NCBI RefSeq assembly: GCF_036099295.1
Contig: NZ_CP107976.1
Location: 8,060,001 to 8,124,000, forward strand
Origin: Streptomyces sp. NBC_00358
GTDB lineage: Bacteria > Actinomycetota > Actinomycetes > Streptomycetales > Streptomycetaceae
Reading direction: 5' to 3'
DNA length: 64,000 nucleotides
The first letter of the stretch is position 1; the number at the start of each line of letters is the position of its first letter. The notes under the pieces are model-generated. The model did no database searches. It was given only the letters and a program-made list of their open reading frames with translations, and had not been told where the DNA came from. The position numbers and the translations under genes are program-made. Below are positions 9,117 to 18,063 of this stretch, piece after piece.

Positions 9117-9367
9117 GCTTCTACCAACTGGAGCGGGCCCCGGGATCTTCCCGTCGGACGCCGAGCTGTGAGGCGATCGACGACCCGCGTCCCCGGCGCA
9201 GGGGACCGGCTGGGCACACCGTCGCCGCGGGCCGGGATCCGATGCCCTCGGCACCGCGCACGAGAACCCCTGTAGCCCGCGAGACCCGCGACGCGCACGG
9301 GCGCCGCACCGCCCGCCCGGCGGCCTCGGCCGTGTGCGGAATCCGGTGCATGGGAGAGGATTGAGGC
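9117..9367. other. Divergent intergenic region, monooxygenase / YjbQ
   Basis: About 250 bases between divergent genes. I see no convincing dyad, promoter pair or RNA element beyond general GC-rich sequence. It must contain both promoters. Confidence 0.5.
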
Positions 9368-9790
9368 ATGTCCGATGCCTTCACCACGCAGATCCTGACC
9401 ATCTCGTCCGGTTCATCGGAGGCGGTCGTCGACCTCACCCGCGACTGCGAGGCCTTCCTCCGCGAGGTCGCGGCGGGCCGCGACGGCCTCCTGAACGTCT
9501 TCGTCCCCCACGCCACCGCCGGAATCGCCATCATCGAGACGGGCGCCGGCAGCGACGACGACCTCCTCACCGCGCTGCACTCCCTGCTCCCCGCGGACGA
9601 CCGCTGGCAACACCGTCACGGCAGCCCCGGCCACGGCCGGGACCACGTCCTCCCCGCCTTCGTCCCGCCGCACGCGACCCTGCCGGTGGTGGACGGGAGC
9701 CTGGAGCTGGGGACATGGCAGTCGGTGTGCCTCGTGGACACCAATCGGGACAACCCGAACCGCGAGGTACGCCTGTCGTTCCTCGGGTGA
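9368..9790 (+). CDS. YjbQ/UPF0047 family protein
   Basis: The 140-residue protein matches the UPF0047 (YjbQ) family over its whole length. It has the HATAGIAIIE block near the start, HRHGSPGHGRDHVLPAFVPPHATLPVV with clustered histidines in the middle, and the closing LGTWQSVCLVDTNRDNPNREVRLSFLG. Members form small trimers with a histidine-lined pocket. E. coli YjbQ shows weak thiamine-phosphate synthase activity, but the physiological role is unsettled. ATG 9368 is the first start in the conserved region and follows a GAGAGGA sequence. It is convergent with the multicopper oxidase gene. Confidence 0.9.
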   Translation: MSDAFTTQILTISSGSSEAVVDLTRDCEAFLREVAAGRDGLLNVFVPHATAGIAIIETGAGSDDDLLTALHSLLPADDRWQHRHGSPGHGRDHVLPAFVPPHATLPVVDGSLELGTWQSVCLVDTNRDNPNREVRLSFLG

Positions 9791-9870
9791 CCGCCGGCGG
9801 GTCGGGGCGGGATCACCGTCCGGTCGTGGGGGCGGATTCCTGAGACCCGCCCCCGGCCGGGAACCCGGGC

Positions 9871-11430
9871 TCAGGCGCCGTACGCCAGGAGCGCCATCAT
9901 CCCGGCCTCGCTGTGGTAGGCGTTGTGGCAGTGCAGCATCCACTGTCCGGGGTTGTCGGCGTCGAAGAAGACGGACACCTTCGACCTGGGCAGCACGATG
10001 GTGGTGTCCTTGCGCGGACCGCCGTCGTCGAGCTGGTAGGTGTGGCCGTGCAGGTGCATCGGGTGCCACATGTTCGTCGCGTTGACGAAGTCGAGCCGGA
10101 CCCGCTGGCCCTCCTGGACGAGCAGCGGGTTCGCGGTCGGGTCGGCCATGTCGAACTCCCTGCCGTTGATGGCCCAGTCGTACCTGCCCATGCTGCCGGT
10201 CAGTTTGACGCGGTGGACCAGATCGGGATCCTTCGCCTGAAGCTGTACGCCCTCGGCGGCGCGCAGTTGTGCGGCGGTCACCGTCGAGCCGTCCAGTTCG
10301 GCCGGTCGTACGGTCGGCTCGGGCGTGCTCCCCGATCCGGTGCGCACCACAGCCATTCCGGTGGCGTCCTTGCCCTCGGCGAGCGCGACGAGCGGGAAGA
10401 CGCCGTCGCCGAGGGTGACCAGGACGTCGTACCGCTCGCCCATGGCGATCAGCAGCGTGTCGACCTGCCGGTGCACGACGGGGAAACCGTCGGTGTGGGT
10501 GACGGTGAGTTTGTGGCCGCCGAGGGCCACCCGGTAGGCGGTGTCGGCGCCCGCGTTGATGATCCTGAGGCGGACACGCTTGCCGGACTTGCCGGTGTAC
10601 ACGGCCGGGTCGGCCGGCACACGACCGTTGACCAGGTGGTAGGGGTAGTTCACGTCCCCGGCGTCGCCCCCGAGCAGCGGGCTGGTGGCACCGATGAGCC
10701 TGAACCGTGTCGAGTCGCTGTCCCCGGAGGAGGCGGACGAGGACCGGGAGGGCCGCGCCCTCTCCGGACCGGAGTTCCTCATGGTCATGCCGCTCATGTC
10801 CGGCCTGAACGTGGCGAAGACCTCGTCGGGCGTGCCGGTCACACCGTCGAGCCAGTCGTCGAGGACGACCACCCACTCGTCGTCGTACGACAGCGGCTCC
10901 CTGGGGTCCTCGACGATCAGCGGGGCGTACAGGCCCCGGTCGACCTGGACTCCCACATGAGGGTGGAGGAAGTACGTGCCGGGGGCGTTGGTGACGAAGC
11001 GGTACGTGAAGTTGGATCCGGCTCGCACGGGGGGCTGGGTGACCGGCGGCACGCCGTCCATGTCGCCGCGCAGTGAGATGCCGTGCCAGTGGATGGATGT
11101 CGCGGTGGTGCCGGGCAGTTGGTTGGACAGCTCGGCGGAGAGCGTGTCACCGGCGGAGGTGCGGATCTCCTTGCCGGGAACCCGGCCGCCGAAGGCCCAG
11201 GACTTGGCCAGGACGCCGCCGCCCAGGTCGAGTGTCGCGGGCGCGGCGGTCAGGTTGAGGCTCTGGACCCTGCCCGTACCGCTCCGGCTCCGCGCCGCAC
11301 GGGCGACCTGGGAACCGGAAGGGCTGAGGAGGGAGGGGGCTCCGGGGGCTTCGTTGCCGCAGGCGGCGAGCAGGCCGGTGCCGACCGCTCCCAGTCCGGC
11401 GAGGACGGAGCGGCGGTTGATGCTGTTCAC
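9871..11430 (-). CDS. Multicopper oxidase (three-domain, laccase/CueO type)
   Basis: The 519-residue protein begins with a Tat-like signal and lipobox (NRRSVLAGLGAVGTGLLAAC), so it is probably an exported lipoprotein. All four copper-ligand blocks are present: HWHG (~113), HPHVG (~155), HPMHLHGH (~454) and HCHNAYHSEAGM (~496), giving type 1, 2 and 3 sites. Family roles are oxidation of Cu(I), phenols or metals at the cell surface. The GTG start has AGAGGAC upstream and overlaps the stop of the small ORF before it (TCGTGA), so the two are translationally coupled. A copper-type palindrome lies in front of the pair. A role in copper tolerance is therefore likely, but it is inference. Confidence 0.93.
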   Translation of the reverse strand: MNSINRRSVLAGLGAVGTGLLAACGNEAPGAPSLLSPSGSQVARAARSRSGTGRVQSLNLTAAPATLDLGGGVLAKSWAFGGRVPGKEIRTSAGDTLSAELSNQLPGTTATSIHWHGISLRGDMDGVPPVTQPPVRAGSNFTYRFVTNAPGTYFLHPHVGVQVDRGLYAPLIVEDPREPLSYDDEWVVVLDDWLDGVTGTPDEVFATFRPDMSGMTMRNSGPERARPSRSSSASSGDSDSTRFRLIGATSPLLGGDAGDVNYPYHLVNGRVPADPAVYTGKSGKRVRLRIINAGADTAYRVALGGHKLTVTHTDGFPVVHRQVDTLLIAMGERYDVLVTLGDGVFPLVALAEGKDATGMAVVRTGSGSTPEPTVRPAELDGSTVTAAQLRAAEGVQLQAKDPDLVHRVKLTGSMGRYDWAINGREFDMADPTANPLLVQEGQRVRLDFVNATNMWHPMHLHGHTYQLDDGGPRKDTTIVLPRSKVSVFFDADNPGQWMLHCHNAYHSEAGMMALLAYGA

Positions 11431-11756
11431 GAAAAGTCCTCTTCTTCGATGCGCGACAGGCGTTTCGGGACGGTCCGGGCACGGCTGCGGGCGTCGCGGG
11501 ACGCGGACGCGGGGAACCGTGGGACGTTGCCTATGTGCCCGCGTATGCGCGCGGTCGAGAGAGGACGAGCGGGCCGGGAGACGGGCCCCGGCCCTCCGGG
11601 CGACGGTGAAGCCGCCGACGTCGGCGTGACGGTCGTGTCGGGGAGCGCGTGGTGGAGCAGCGGTGCGGCGACCATGGGAAACAGCATGACGATCATGCCG
11701 TGTGCCCGGCGGGCGGCGCCACCGAACCGGGCCCAGGGCCACTCTCGTAGCGTCAT
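11427..11756 (-). CDS. Small hypothetical membrane/exported protein coupled to the multicopper oxidase
   Basis: I do not recognise a family. Read from ATG 11756 the product is 109 residues. It has a basic N-terminus, then a hydrophobic Met/His-containing segment (HGMIVMLFPMVAAPLLHHAL), then a Ser/Pro/Arg-rich tail with no obvious fold. The TGA stop overlaps the GTG of the oxidase gene by two bases, which argues that the frame is translated. The Met and His residues within the hydrophobic stretch could bind copper, but this is speculation. The frame is open further upstream across the palindrome at 11794-11812, so a longer start cannot be excluded. The alternative is an untranslated leader that happens to be open. 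Confidence 0.5.
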   Translation of the reverse strand: MTLREWPWARFGGAARRAHGMIVMLFPMVAAPLLHHALPDTTVTPTSAASPSPGGPGPVSRPARPLSTARIRGHIGNVPRFPASASRDARSRARTVPKRLSRIEEEDFS

Positions 11757-11793
11757 CAGGGGGTCCGTACTTCCCGCGAGCTGGGACCTGAAC

Positions 11794-11812
11794 CATACCC
11801 TGTACGGGTATG
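11794..11812. promoter_or_regulatory. Copper-type (CsoR-like) operator palindrome
   Basis: The 19-base sequence CATACCCTGTACGGGTATG has perfect 7-base arms (CATACCC/GGGTATG) around TGTAC. ATACCC...GGGTAT is the pattern of actinobacterial CsoR operators. It lies 38 bases upstream of the small ORF that precedes the multicopper oxidase, and is the only AT-containing dyad in this gap. The csoR gene itself is not in the window. Confidence 0.7.
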
Positions 11813-11890
11813 CGCGCCCGGGAACCGTGCCCCGGGAACGAGTCGGGGTGCGGGAGCCGCCCGGAGAGCGCGGGCCCACGCGCGGAGCGG

Positions 11891-13648
11891 CTACTTCGCC
11901 GGGATCTTCTGCTCGAACCAGACGACCTTGCCGCTGCTCAGCCTCGTCGCGCCCCAGCGCAGGGCGAGTTGATTGACCAGGAAGAGGCCCCGGCCGCTCT
12001 CGTCCCCGAGGTCGGCGTGCCGCATCCTGGGCACCTGGGGCGAGTCGTCGGTCACCTCGCAGCGGAGCACGTCGGTGCGCAGCAGCCGCAGCGAGAGGGG
12101 CCGTGAGGCGAACCGCACGGCGTTCGTCACGACCTCGCTGACCATGAGTTCCGTCGGGTCGATCAGGGATTCGAGGCCCCAGCGGCGCAGGGCCCTGCGG
12201 GTCAGCCGGCGCGCCTGCCCCGCGGTCATCGGGTGCGGGGCCAGGTACCAGTAGCCGACGCTGTCCGGCGGGAAGCCCTCGAACCGGGCGCTGAGCAGGG
12301 CGATGTCGTCGTCCCGGGTCCCCGGGCCCAGGGTGCCCAGTACGTGATCGCAGAGCACCTCGAGCGAGGCGAGCCCCGGGGCGGTGGTCTGGAGCCGGAG
12401 CCGCAGCGACTCGACACCGCTCCCGATGTCCGTGTCCCGGGACTCGACGAGTCCGTCGGTGTACAGGACCAGGGTCGCCCCGGTGGGCGCGGCCATCTCC
12501 ACGGACTCGAAGACGACGCCGCCGACGCCGATCGGAGCACCGGGCGGGACACCCAGGACCTCGGCGCGCCCGTCCTCATGGAGCAGGATCGCGGGCGGGT
12601 GACCGGCGTTCGCCATCAGCAGGCGGTGCGAGATCGGGTCGTAGATCGCGTAGAGGCAGGTCGCGATGTGGTCGCTGCCCAGCCGTTGGGCCTGCTCGTC
12701 GAGGTGGTGCAGGACCTCGTCCGGCGGCAGGTCGAGACCGGCGAGGGTCTGCACGATGGTGCGCAACTGGCCCATGATCGCGGCGGAGGTCATGGAGTGG
12801 CCCATGACGTCACCGACGATCAGAGCGACGCGGTTGCCGGGAAGCGGGATCGCGTCGTACCAGTCGCCGCCGACCTGGGCGGTCTTCGAGGCGGGCAGGT
12901 AGCGGCTGGCCAGCCGGACACCGGTGGGCTCGGGCAGCGACGACGGGAGCATCGTGTGCTGCAGGGTGTCCGCGACGGCGGCCTCGTGGCCGTACATCAC
13001 CGCCTTCTGGACGCCGAGCGCGGTGTGCGTGGCGAGCTGCGAGGCGACGAGCAGGTCGTCGTCCGCGAAGACGGGGCGGTCCGCGCTCCGGAGCAGGACG
13101 ACCGTGCCCATGACGTGGTGACTGCCGTGCAGCGGGGCGATGATCAGACGGTGGCCGGGTGGCGGCGTTCCCGCCCGGTCCGCCGGGGCCGCGAGCAGTT
13201 CGGCGACGGCGGGCGCGTTGCCCGGCGCGTCACCGAACGCCGGACGGCCGTCCCGCAGCAGCTCCGCGAGCCGTCCGCCGCCGGCCGGTTCGACCCGCTC
13301 GGCGACCTCGGGGAGCGCGGGCGCCGGCGAGGTCCCGCCGTCCGGCGTCGGCGACGCCCGGTCGGCGCTGTGCAGTTGGAGCACGACCGAAGCCGTCGGC
13401 TGCTCGGTGCCCACGGGCAGCGGATCGTCGAGGTGGACGAATATCGCGTCAGCGAAGGCCGGGACGGCCGCCTCCCGCAGTTCCCGGAGCGTCTCGTCCA
13501 GATCCATCCCGCGGGCGATCCGCCGCGTCGCGACATCGAGATACCGGAGGCGGTCGGTCTGCGGCACACGGCCGTCCGCCACCGCGGCAGGCGAGGCGGA
13601 GGCCTGTGGCGGAGTGGTGCTCTCGTGGGGGGTGTGGTGCTCGGTCAC
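11891..13648 (-). CDS. SpoIIE/PP2C phosphatase with GAF and HATPase domains
   Basis: The 585-residue protein has three parts. A GAF-like sensor covers about residues 35-210. A PP2C/SpoIIE phosphatase covers about 225-440, with metal-binding motifs GGDWYDA, GDVMGH, YTDGLVE and DDDIALL. A C-terminal RsbW-like ATPase/anti-sigma-type domain covers about 460-585, with ELMVSEVVTNAVRFA and DESGRGLFLVNQLA. Such proteins control anti-anti-sigma factors in the partner-switching pathways of stress or development. Streptomyces has dozens. There is no adjacent STAS-domain or sigma gene, so the partner is encoded elsewhere. The GTG start at 13648 is consistent with the domain boundaries. Confidence 0.92.
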   Translation of the reverse strand: MTEHHTPHESTTPPQASASPAAVADGRVPQTDRLRYLDVATRRIARGMDLDETLRELREAAVPAFADAIFVHLDDPLPVGTEQPTASVVLQLHSADRASPTPDGGTSPAPALPEVAERVEPAGGGRLAELLRDGRPAFGDAPGNAPAVAELLAAPADRAGTPPPGHRLIIAPLHGSHHVMGTVVLLRSADRPVFADDDLLVASQLATHTALGVQKAVMYGHEAAVADTLQHTMLPSSLPEPTGVRLASRYLPASKTAQVGGDWYDAIPLPGNRVALIVGDVMGHSMTSAAIMGQLRTIVQTLAGLDLPPDEVLHHLDEQAQRLGSDHIATCLYAIYDPISHRLLMANAGHPPAILLHEDGRAEVLGVPPGAPIGVGGVVFESVEMAAPTGATLVLYTDGLVESRDTDIGSGVESLRLRLQTTAPGLASLEVLCDHVLGTLGPGTRDDDIALLSARFEGFPPDSVGYWYLAPHPMTAGQARRLTRRALRRWGLESLIDPTELMVSEVVTNAVRFASRPLSLRLLRTDVLRCEVTDDSPQVPRMRHADLGDESGRGLFLVNQLALRWGATRLSSGKVVWFEQKIPAK

Positions 13649-13701
13649 GCGTTCTGTCCCGTCCAGTGGGTGGCGCGGTCCGCGGCTCGGACTCCGCCTC
13701 C

Positions 13702-14382
13702 TCAGTCACTCCGCCTGCAGCAGAGGAACACCTGCTCCTCGGGCGGGACATCGGCCACGGCGGGGGCGTACGTGTACGAGGTCTCCTTGACGATCTCGAA
13801 GCCCGCCGCCTCGATGACCTTGTGCAGGTCCTCCCGCAGATAGCCGGAGACCCTGATCGTGTTCCCGAGGAACGGGATCGCGAAGTCGTCGACATCGGCC
13901 TCGACCATCGACAGGACGAACAGGCCGCCGGGAACGAGGAGATGACGGATGGTCAGCAACGCGAGAGGGATCTCCGCGCGCGGCAGCATCAGCAGCGAGA
14001 AGAAGGCGGCGACGGCGTCGAAGCGGCCGAGGTCGCGCGGGCCGCCCGGTCGCAGCTCGGCGAGGTCGATTCGGTGGAACGTCGCCTCGGGGACGTAGGT
14101 GCTCGCGAGCCCCACCATGCCGCCGGAGAGGTCGACCCCCACGACCTCGAACCCGGCGTCCGCCATCTGGCGCGAGGTCGGCACCCCCGTGCCGCAGCCG
14201 AGATCCAGCACCCGTGAACCCCGGCCCAGTGACTCGACCAGCCACTCACCTGCGGTGACCTGGCCCTCCTTGTGCGGAAAGGCCTCGTCGTAGCGGTCGC
14301 CGATGGCGTCGAAGGCTTCGGCCTGGCCTCTGCGGTCGAGCCGGATGCTCTCGTAATCAGTCCCCTGATTGCTGTTGATCAC
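13702..14382 (-). CDS. Class I SAM-dependent methyltransferase
   Basis: The 226-residue protein has the Rossmann methyltransferase core: motif I VLDLGCGTGVPTSRQMADAG, an acidic end of strand 2 (VVGVDLSGGMV), post-motif ATFHRIDLAEL and motif IV-like FDAVAAFFSLLMLP. The C-terminal part (KVIEAAGFEIVKETSYTY) is also typical. The class transfers a methyl group to a small molecule, but the substrate cannot be told. The GTG start at 14382 has GAAAGG upstream. It lies 53 bases upstream of the phosphatase gene on the same strand, so the two may be co-transcribed. The next 740 bases upstream hold no gene. Confidence 0.88.
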   Translation of the reverse strand: MINSNQGTDYESIRLDRRGQAEAFDAIGDRYDEAFPHKEGQVTAGEWLVESLGRGSRVLDLGCGTGVPTSRQMADAGFEVVGVDLSGGMVGLASTYVPEATFHRIDLAELRPGGPRDLGRFDAVAAFFSLLMLPRAEIPLALLTIRHLLVPGGLFVLSMVEADVDDFAIPFLGNTIRVSGYLREDLHKVIEAAGFEIVKETSYTYAPAVADVPPEEQVFLCCRRSD

Positions 14383-15120
14383 GAAAGAGACCTTTCATGG
14401 GGTCTGTCGAATTCGGTCCACACTTCGGATGAAAGCGGCCGTGACGGGATCTCCGAGCCGTGTCGGTCGCTCAGGAGACGTCAATTCGAGACGATAGTCG
14501 TTCAGCGTTCGTCGGGATGCCGGAGTGTCCAAAATCGTTCGGCCCGCCGGACGGCGCCCGGCCCGCGCGCCGGGCCGTCCACCGCGCCCGAACTCGCCTT
14601 GTCCGTAAGGAAGTTGCCGCGTCAGGCGGCGCCGACACGGCCGGAATCCGTCCGGCGGACGCGAGGGGCCGGGGCGGGGCGCGGCGACAATTCGCCCCCA
14701 TGTGCGGGAACATGGTGAAGTCGCCTCTCCAAGAGCGGAGTTGGTCCACCCATCGGGCGCGTGACGTCGCACTCGCGGGAGCCGGGAGTGCCGGGAACTC
14801 GGCGGTCCCTGCTCGGCGGTCTTCGCCGGGCGCGGCGGATGCCCCTCGCTCCTGAGGCCGCGATGGCCCCGATGGTCGCGACGGATGTGACAGGGGCGGC
14901 CGGCCAGGTCTCCCGGCGACCGTGACGCGGTCGGGCGGCGCGTCTCACGTCGGTGGTGACGTGGCCGGGCGGACTGTCTCCCCGTACCGGAATGTCGCAT
15001 TCGTGGAAGGATCGTGCCCAGTGCCGGACCTGGGCAGGTCGGCCGTCCGCCGTGGTCCGCCCGCCCCGGGTCCCCGGCCCGCGGCGCGTGCCCGTGTCTC
15101 ACGTGGACCTGGAGGTTGCT
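14383..15120. other. 738-base gene-free stretch upstream of methyltransferase and NAD kinase
   Basis: Several frames are open through here on both strands, but none has Streptomyces-like codon bias together with a start and ribosome site, and none shows a known domain. GC content is locally lower (near 14480-14540). One compact GC hairpin (CCCGGC...GCCGGG) sits near 14556-14575. It presumably carries the divergent promoters of the methyltransferase and NAD kinase genes, and a small RNA is possible. I see no specific signal for one. Confidence 0.5.
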
Positions 15121-16185
15121 GTGTCCGTAGACCGCGTCGGGCTGGTCGTCCACCAGGGGCGGACGGCGGCCCGCGACGTCGCCCGCGCCGTGCACGCCTG
15201 GTGCGACGCCCGAGGCATCCGGTGCACCGAGGTCGACGTCTGGGCCAAGGACCAGCAGCGCCGCGGCGGGCGTGCGGAAGCGGAGGCGGCCGGCAACCCC
15301 GACCTCGTCGTCACGCTTGGCGGCGACGGCACCTTCCTGCGGGGCGCCCGGATCGCCGTCAAGAGCGGCGCGAACGTGCTCGGCGTGGACCTAGGCAAGG
15401 TCGGGTTCCTCACCGAGGTGCCGGCGGCCGAGGTCACGCGGGCGCTGCAGGCGGTGCACGACGGGAAGGCCACCGTCGAGGAACGCATGACGCTGACGAT
15501 GCGCGCCTCCCGCGCCCTGGAGATCCCCGGCGCCATGGAGGCCCTGCTCCACTACGGGCGGGGCCCCGCCCTGCCGCCGCCGCAGGTCAGAGCCGAGACG
15601 ACCGAGGGCGACGGCTGGGGAGTGGCCCTGGACGTCACGGCCCTGAACGACGTCGTCCTGGAGAAGCTGGCCAGGGACCGACAGGTCAGCGTCGGCGTCT
15701 ATCTCGCCGGGCAGCGGCTGGCCTCGTACTCGGCGGACGCGTTCGCCGTGGCCACCCCCACCGGATCGACCGCCTACAGTTTCGCCGCGGGCGGTCCCGT
15801 GCTCTCGCCGCACATGGACGCGGTCGTCTTCACGCCGATCGCACCGCACATGACCTTCAACCGCAGTGTGGTCGCCGCACCCGACGAGTCCGTCGCCCTG
15901 CGGGTGCTGCCCCACTCCGGCCAGGCCGCCGTCAGCATCGACGGTCAACTGCGCGGCGTGCTGGACCCGGGGGACTGGATCGGTGTGTTCCGCGCTCCGC
16001 AGCGAGTGCGCCTCATCCGCCTGCACCCCACCGGCTTCTACGGCCGGCTGCGCGACCGCTTCCGCCTCACGGACGCGCCGGCCACGGCGGCCGACGGCGT
16101 GCCCGCCCCGTTCTTCCGCCCCGACGCCCCCGTCCCGCCGGACCTCGCCGAACTGCGCCTGCCGCCTCCCTCGGCGGCCCGGTGA
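15121..16185 (+). CDS. NAD(+)/NADH kinase
   Basis: This 354-residue protein is an ATP-NAD kinase that makes NADP from NAD. The family motif GGDGTFLRGAR starts near residue 67, and the second signature TPTGSTAYSFAAGGPVLSPHMDAVV lies around 215. It also has APHMTFNRSVVAAPDESV. The GTG start at 15121 is chosen because GGAGG lies 5 bases before it (15111-15115). An upstream in-frame GTG at 15094 lacks such a site. The C-terminus is ~30 residues longer than compact NAD kinases and is proline-rich. Streptomyces commonly carry two NAD kinases, and the housekeeping copy usually neighbours recN. This one does not, so it is probably the second. Confidence 0.92.
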   Translation: MSVDRVGLVVHQGRTAARDVARAVHAWCDARGIRCTEVDVWAKDQQRRGGRAEAEAAGNPDLVVTLGGDGTFLRGARIAVKSGANVLGVDLGKVGFLTEVPAAEVTRALQAVHDGKATVEERMTLTMRASRALEIPGAMEALLHYGRGPALPPPQVRAETTEGDGWGVALDVTALNDVVLEKLARDRQVSVGVYLAGQRLASYSADAFAVATPTGSTAYSFAAGGPVLSPHMDAVVFTPIAPHMTFNRSVVAAPDESVALRVLPHSGQAAVSIDGQLRGVLDPGDWIGVFRAPQRVRLIRLHPTGFYGRLRDRFRLTDAPATAADGVPAPFFRPDAPVPPDLAELRLPPPSAAR

Positions 16186-16394
16186 CGGCGGGCCCGGTGA
16201 CGGCGGGGGCCGCGTCCCCCGCGCGTTCCCCCGCGCGTTCCCCCGCGCGCGTCGGGCGGACGCAGCGCCGCCGCTCCGTGCGGCTTCACGTGGGATGCCG
16301 GGATTCCCGGGGAAGCTGTCGATCCCGGCGCGTCGCGTTCGACGCAGGGTGAGAGCGGGAAAGCACGCACACCAGGAACTCAAGGAGCACGGTC

Positions 16395-17024
16395 ATGCCC
16401 GAACTGCGCGTACACAACATCACCGTTTCGGTGGACGGCTATGCCGCAGGCCCCCGGCAGTGTCTCGAACATCCGCTCGGCGAGGGCTTCGAGGCGATGC
16501 ACGAATGGATGTTCGCCGCGATGCGCGACCTGGCCGACGGGAAGGGCGGCATCGACGTCGAGTACGTCGAGCGCGCCGAGCGGAACATCGGCGCCACCAT
16601 CATGGGCCGCAACATGTTCGGACCCCAGCGCGGACCCTGGGAGGACGAGTCGTGGACGGGCTGGTGGGGCCCCAACCCTCCGTACCACAACGACGTGTTC
16701 GTCCACACGCACCACCTGCGGCCCTCGGTCGTCATGGAGGGCGGAACGACCTTCCACTTCACCGACGAACCCGTCGAGACGGTCCTCGCCCGTGCCTTCG
16801 AGGCGGCGGACGGCAAGGACGTCCGGCTCGGCGGCGGAGCCTCCACCGTCCAGCAGTACCTGCGGGCCGGGCTGATCGACGAACTGCACCTGGCCGTCGT
16901 CCCGCGACTGCTGGGCCGGGGCGAGCGCCTGTTCGACAACCTCGGGGACGGGATCGATGGCTACCGGGTCGCCGAACTGGTCGGATCACCGGCCGCGACA
17001 CACGCCCGGCTGGTCCGCCGCTGA
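16395..17024 (+). CDS. Dihydrofolate reductase / RibD C-terminal domain protein
   Basis: This 209-residue single-domain protein belongs to the RibD C-terminal/DHFR-like superfamily. The opening ELRVHNITVSVDGYAAGP, the TIMGRNMFGP block and the NADPH-site region GKDVRLGGGASTVQQYLRAGLIDELHLAVVPRLLGRGERLF are characteristic. It probably reduces a small pterin-, pyrimidine- or carbonyl-type substrate with NADPH. Most members in Streptomyces are uncharacterised. The ATG start follows GGAGCACGGTC. It runs towards a TetR gene on the opposite strand. There is no operon partner. Confidence 0.9.
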   Translation: MPELRVHNITVSVDGYAAGPRQCLEHPLGEGFEAMHEWMFAAMRDLADGKGGIDVEYVERAERNIGATIMGRNMFGPQRGPWEDESWTGWWGPNPPYHNDVFVHTHHLRPSVVMEGGTTFHFTDEPVETVLARAFEAADGKDVRLGGGASTVQQYLRAGLIDELHLAVVPRLLGRGERLFDNLGDGIDGYRVAELVGSPAATHARLVRR

Positions 17025-17133
17025 CCGCCCCGAGGGACCGAGCGCTCCGCCGCTGACGTTCGGAGAGGCCGGACTGCCCCGTCGCCGGCCGTCCGAGAAG
17101 CCCGCGGCCTGCCCTGCTCCCGTGGGGGCGGGC

Positions 17134-17766
17134 TCAGTCGTCCCGGGCGGGCGTGCCCGGACCGGACGCGCCCGCTCGCAGGCCGTCCATCACCAGGTCC
17201 AGCAGGCGGTGGGCGCGTGCCGGCCAGTCCCTGCGCGGGTCGAGCTGCCAGAGCCCGGTCACGGCGAGCATGAAGTCGTCGGGGGTCACCCCCGGCCGGA
17301 TACTGCCCGCCTCCTCGTTGGCTTTCAGCAGGAGCGCGACGGCCGAACGCATGGGCCCGCGGCCCAGCTTCGTGAGCGCGCCCCGTGGTGTGCCGGCGGT
17401 CGTCCGCAGGGCCGCCGACAGGCCCGCCTCGGCCAGGGCGAACCGTGCGAGACGGTCCATCCACGCGCGCAGCGCCCGATCCGGCGCGCGGGTGGCGAGC
17501 AGGTGCCGCGCGGCGTCGGCGACGCGTCGCACCTCATGGCGGTGGACCTCCAGAACGAGGGCCTCCCGATGGGGGAAGTTGCGGTAGAAGGTCCCCTGGC
17601 CGATCCCCGCCCTCTTCGCGATGGCGCTCAGCGGCGTGGCCGGCGAGCGGGTCAGCTCGGCCAGGGCCACGGCCAGGATGCGCTCCCGGTTGCGCTGGGC
17701 GTCCGAGCGCCGAGGTCCGTCGCTCCGTGCGGGCGTGCCCGGCGGCGCGTCCTTGTCGGGGTGCAC
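17134..17766 (-). CDS. TetR/AcrR family transcriptional regulator
   Basis: The N-terminal helix-turn-helix region is typical: RERILAVALAELTRSPATPLSAIAKRAGIGQGTFYRNFPHREALVLEVH (about residues 27-75). The 135-residue ligand domain has a TetR C-terminal-like pattern (MRSAVALLLKANEEAGSIRPGVTPDDFMLAVTGLW). It is a dimeric repressor, ligand unknown. The GTG start is supported by GGAAGGAG 5 bases upstream. The reductase at 16395 is convergent rather than divergent, so no target is obvious apart from itself. Two 15-base direct repeats upstream may be part of its promoter or operator. Confidence 0.9.
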   Translation of the reverse strand: MHPDKDAPPGTPARSDGPRRSDAQRNRERILAVALAELTRSPATPLSAIAKRAGIGQGTFYRNFPHREALVLEVHRHEVRRVADAARHLLATRAPDRALRAWMDRLARFALAEAGLSAALRTTAGTPRGALTKLGRGPMRSAVALLLKANEEAGSIRPGVTPDDFMLAVTGLWQLDPRRDWPARAHRLLDLVMDGLRAGASGPGTPARDD

Positions 17767-17789
17767 GTGTACTCCTTCCGGAACGACGG

Positions 17790-17819
17790 CCGCAGTCCCT
17801 TCCGCCGCAGTCCCTTACG
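17790..17819. repeat. Perfectly adjacent 15-bp direct repeats upstream of TetR
   Basis: CCGCAGTCCCTTCCG (17790-17804) is followed at once by CCGCAGTCCCTTACG (17805-17819), differing at one base. They end 24 bases upstream of the TetR start codon, within the expected promoter/leader. They could be a direct-repeat operator or a chance duplication. Confidence 0.6.
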
Positions 17820-18063
17820 GAGCCACGGCCGGACCGCCCGCACCGACCGGGTGACTCTCCTGTGGGTTCACCGACAGGGGAGAGCTGTCCGACCGGGCCC
17901 GCTTCGGTGGCCGACCCGTTCCGTGCCGATGGCCGGAACCGGTTCGCCGTCCGGCATTCTCGCGCACCCGGCGGTTTTCCGGACGTGGACCTCGGAACCG
18001 ACCGCCGGGGGAGCCCGATCCGGCCGATCGGCCGAGGAGTCCGGCCGACGACGCAGCCGCTCC

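Noticed and set aside
14395..15195. 266-codon frame on the - strand upstream of the NAD kinase
   Set aside because: No start with ribosome site, no domain, and it overlaps the real NAD kinase start on the other strand.
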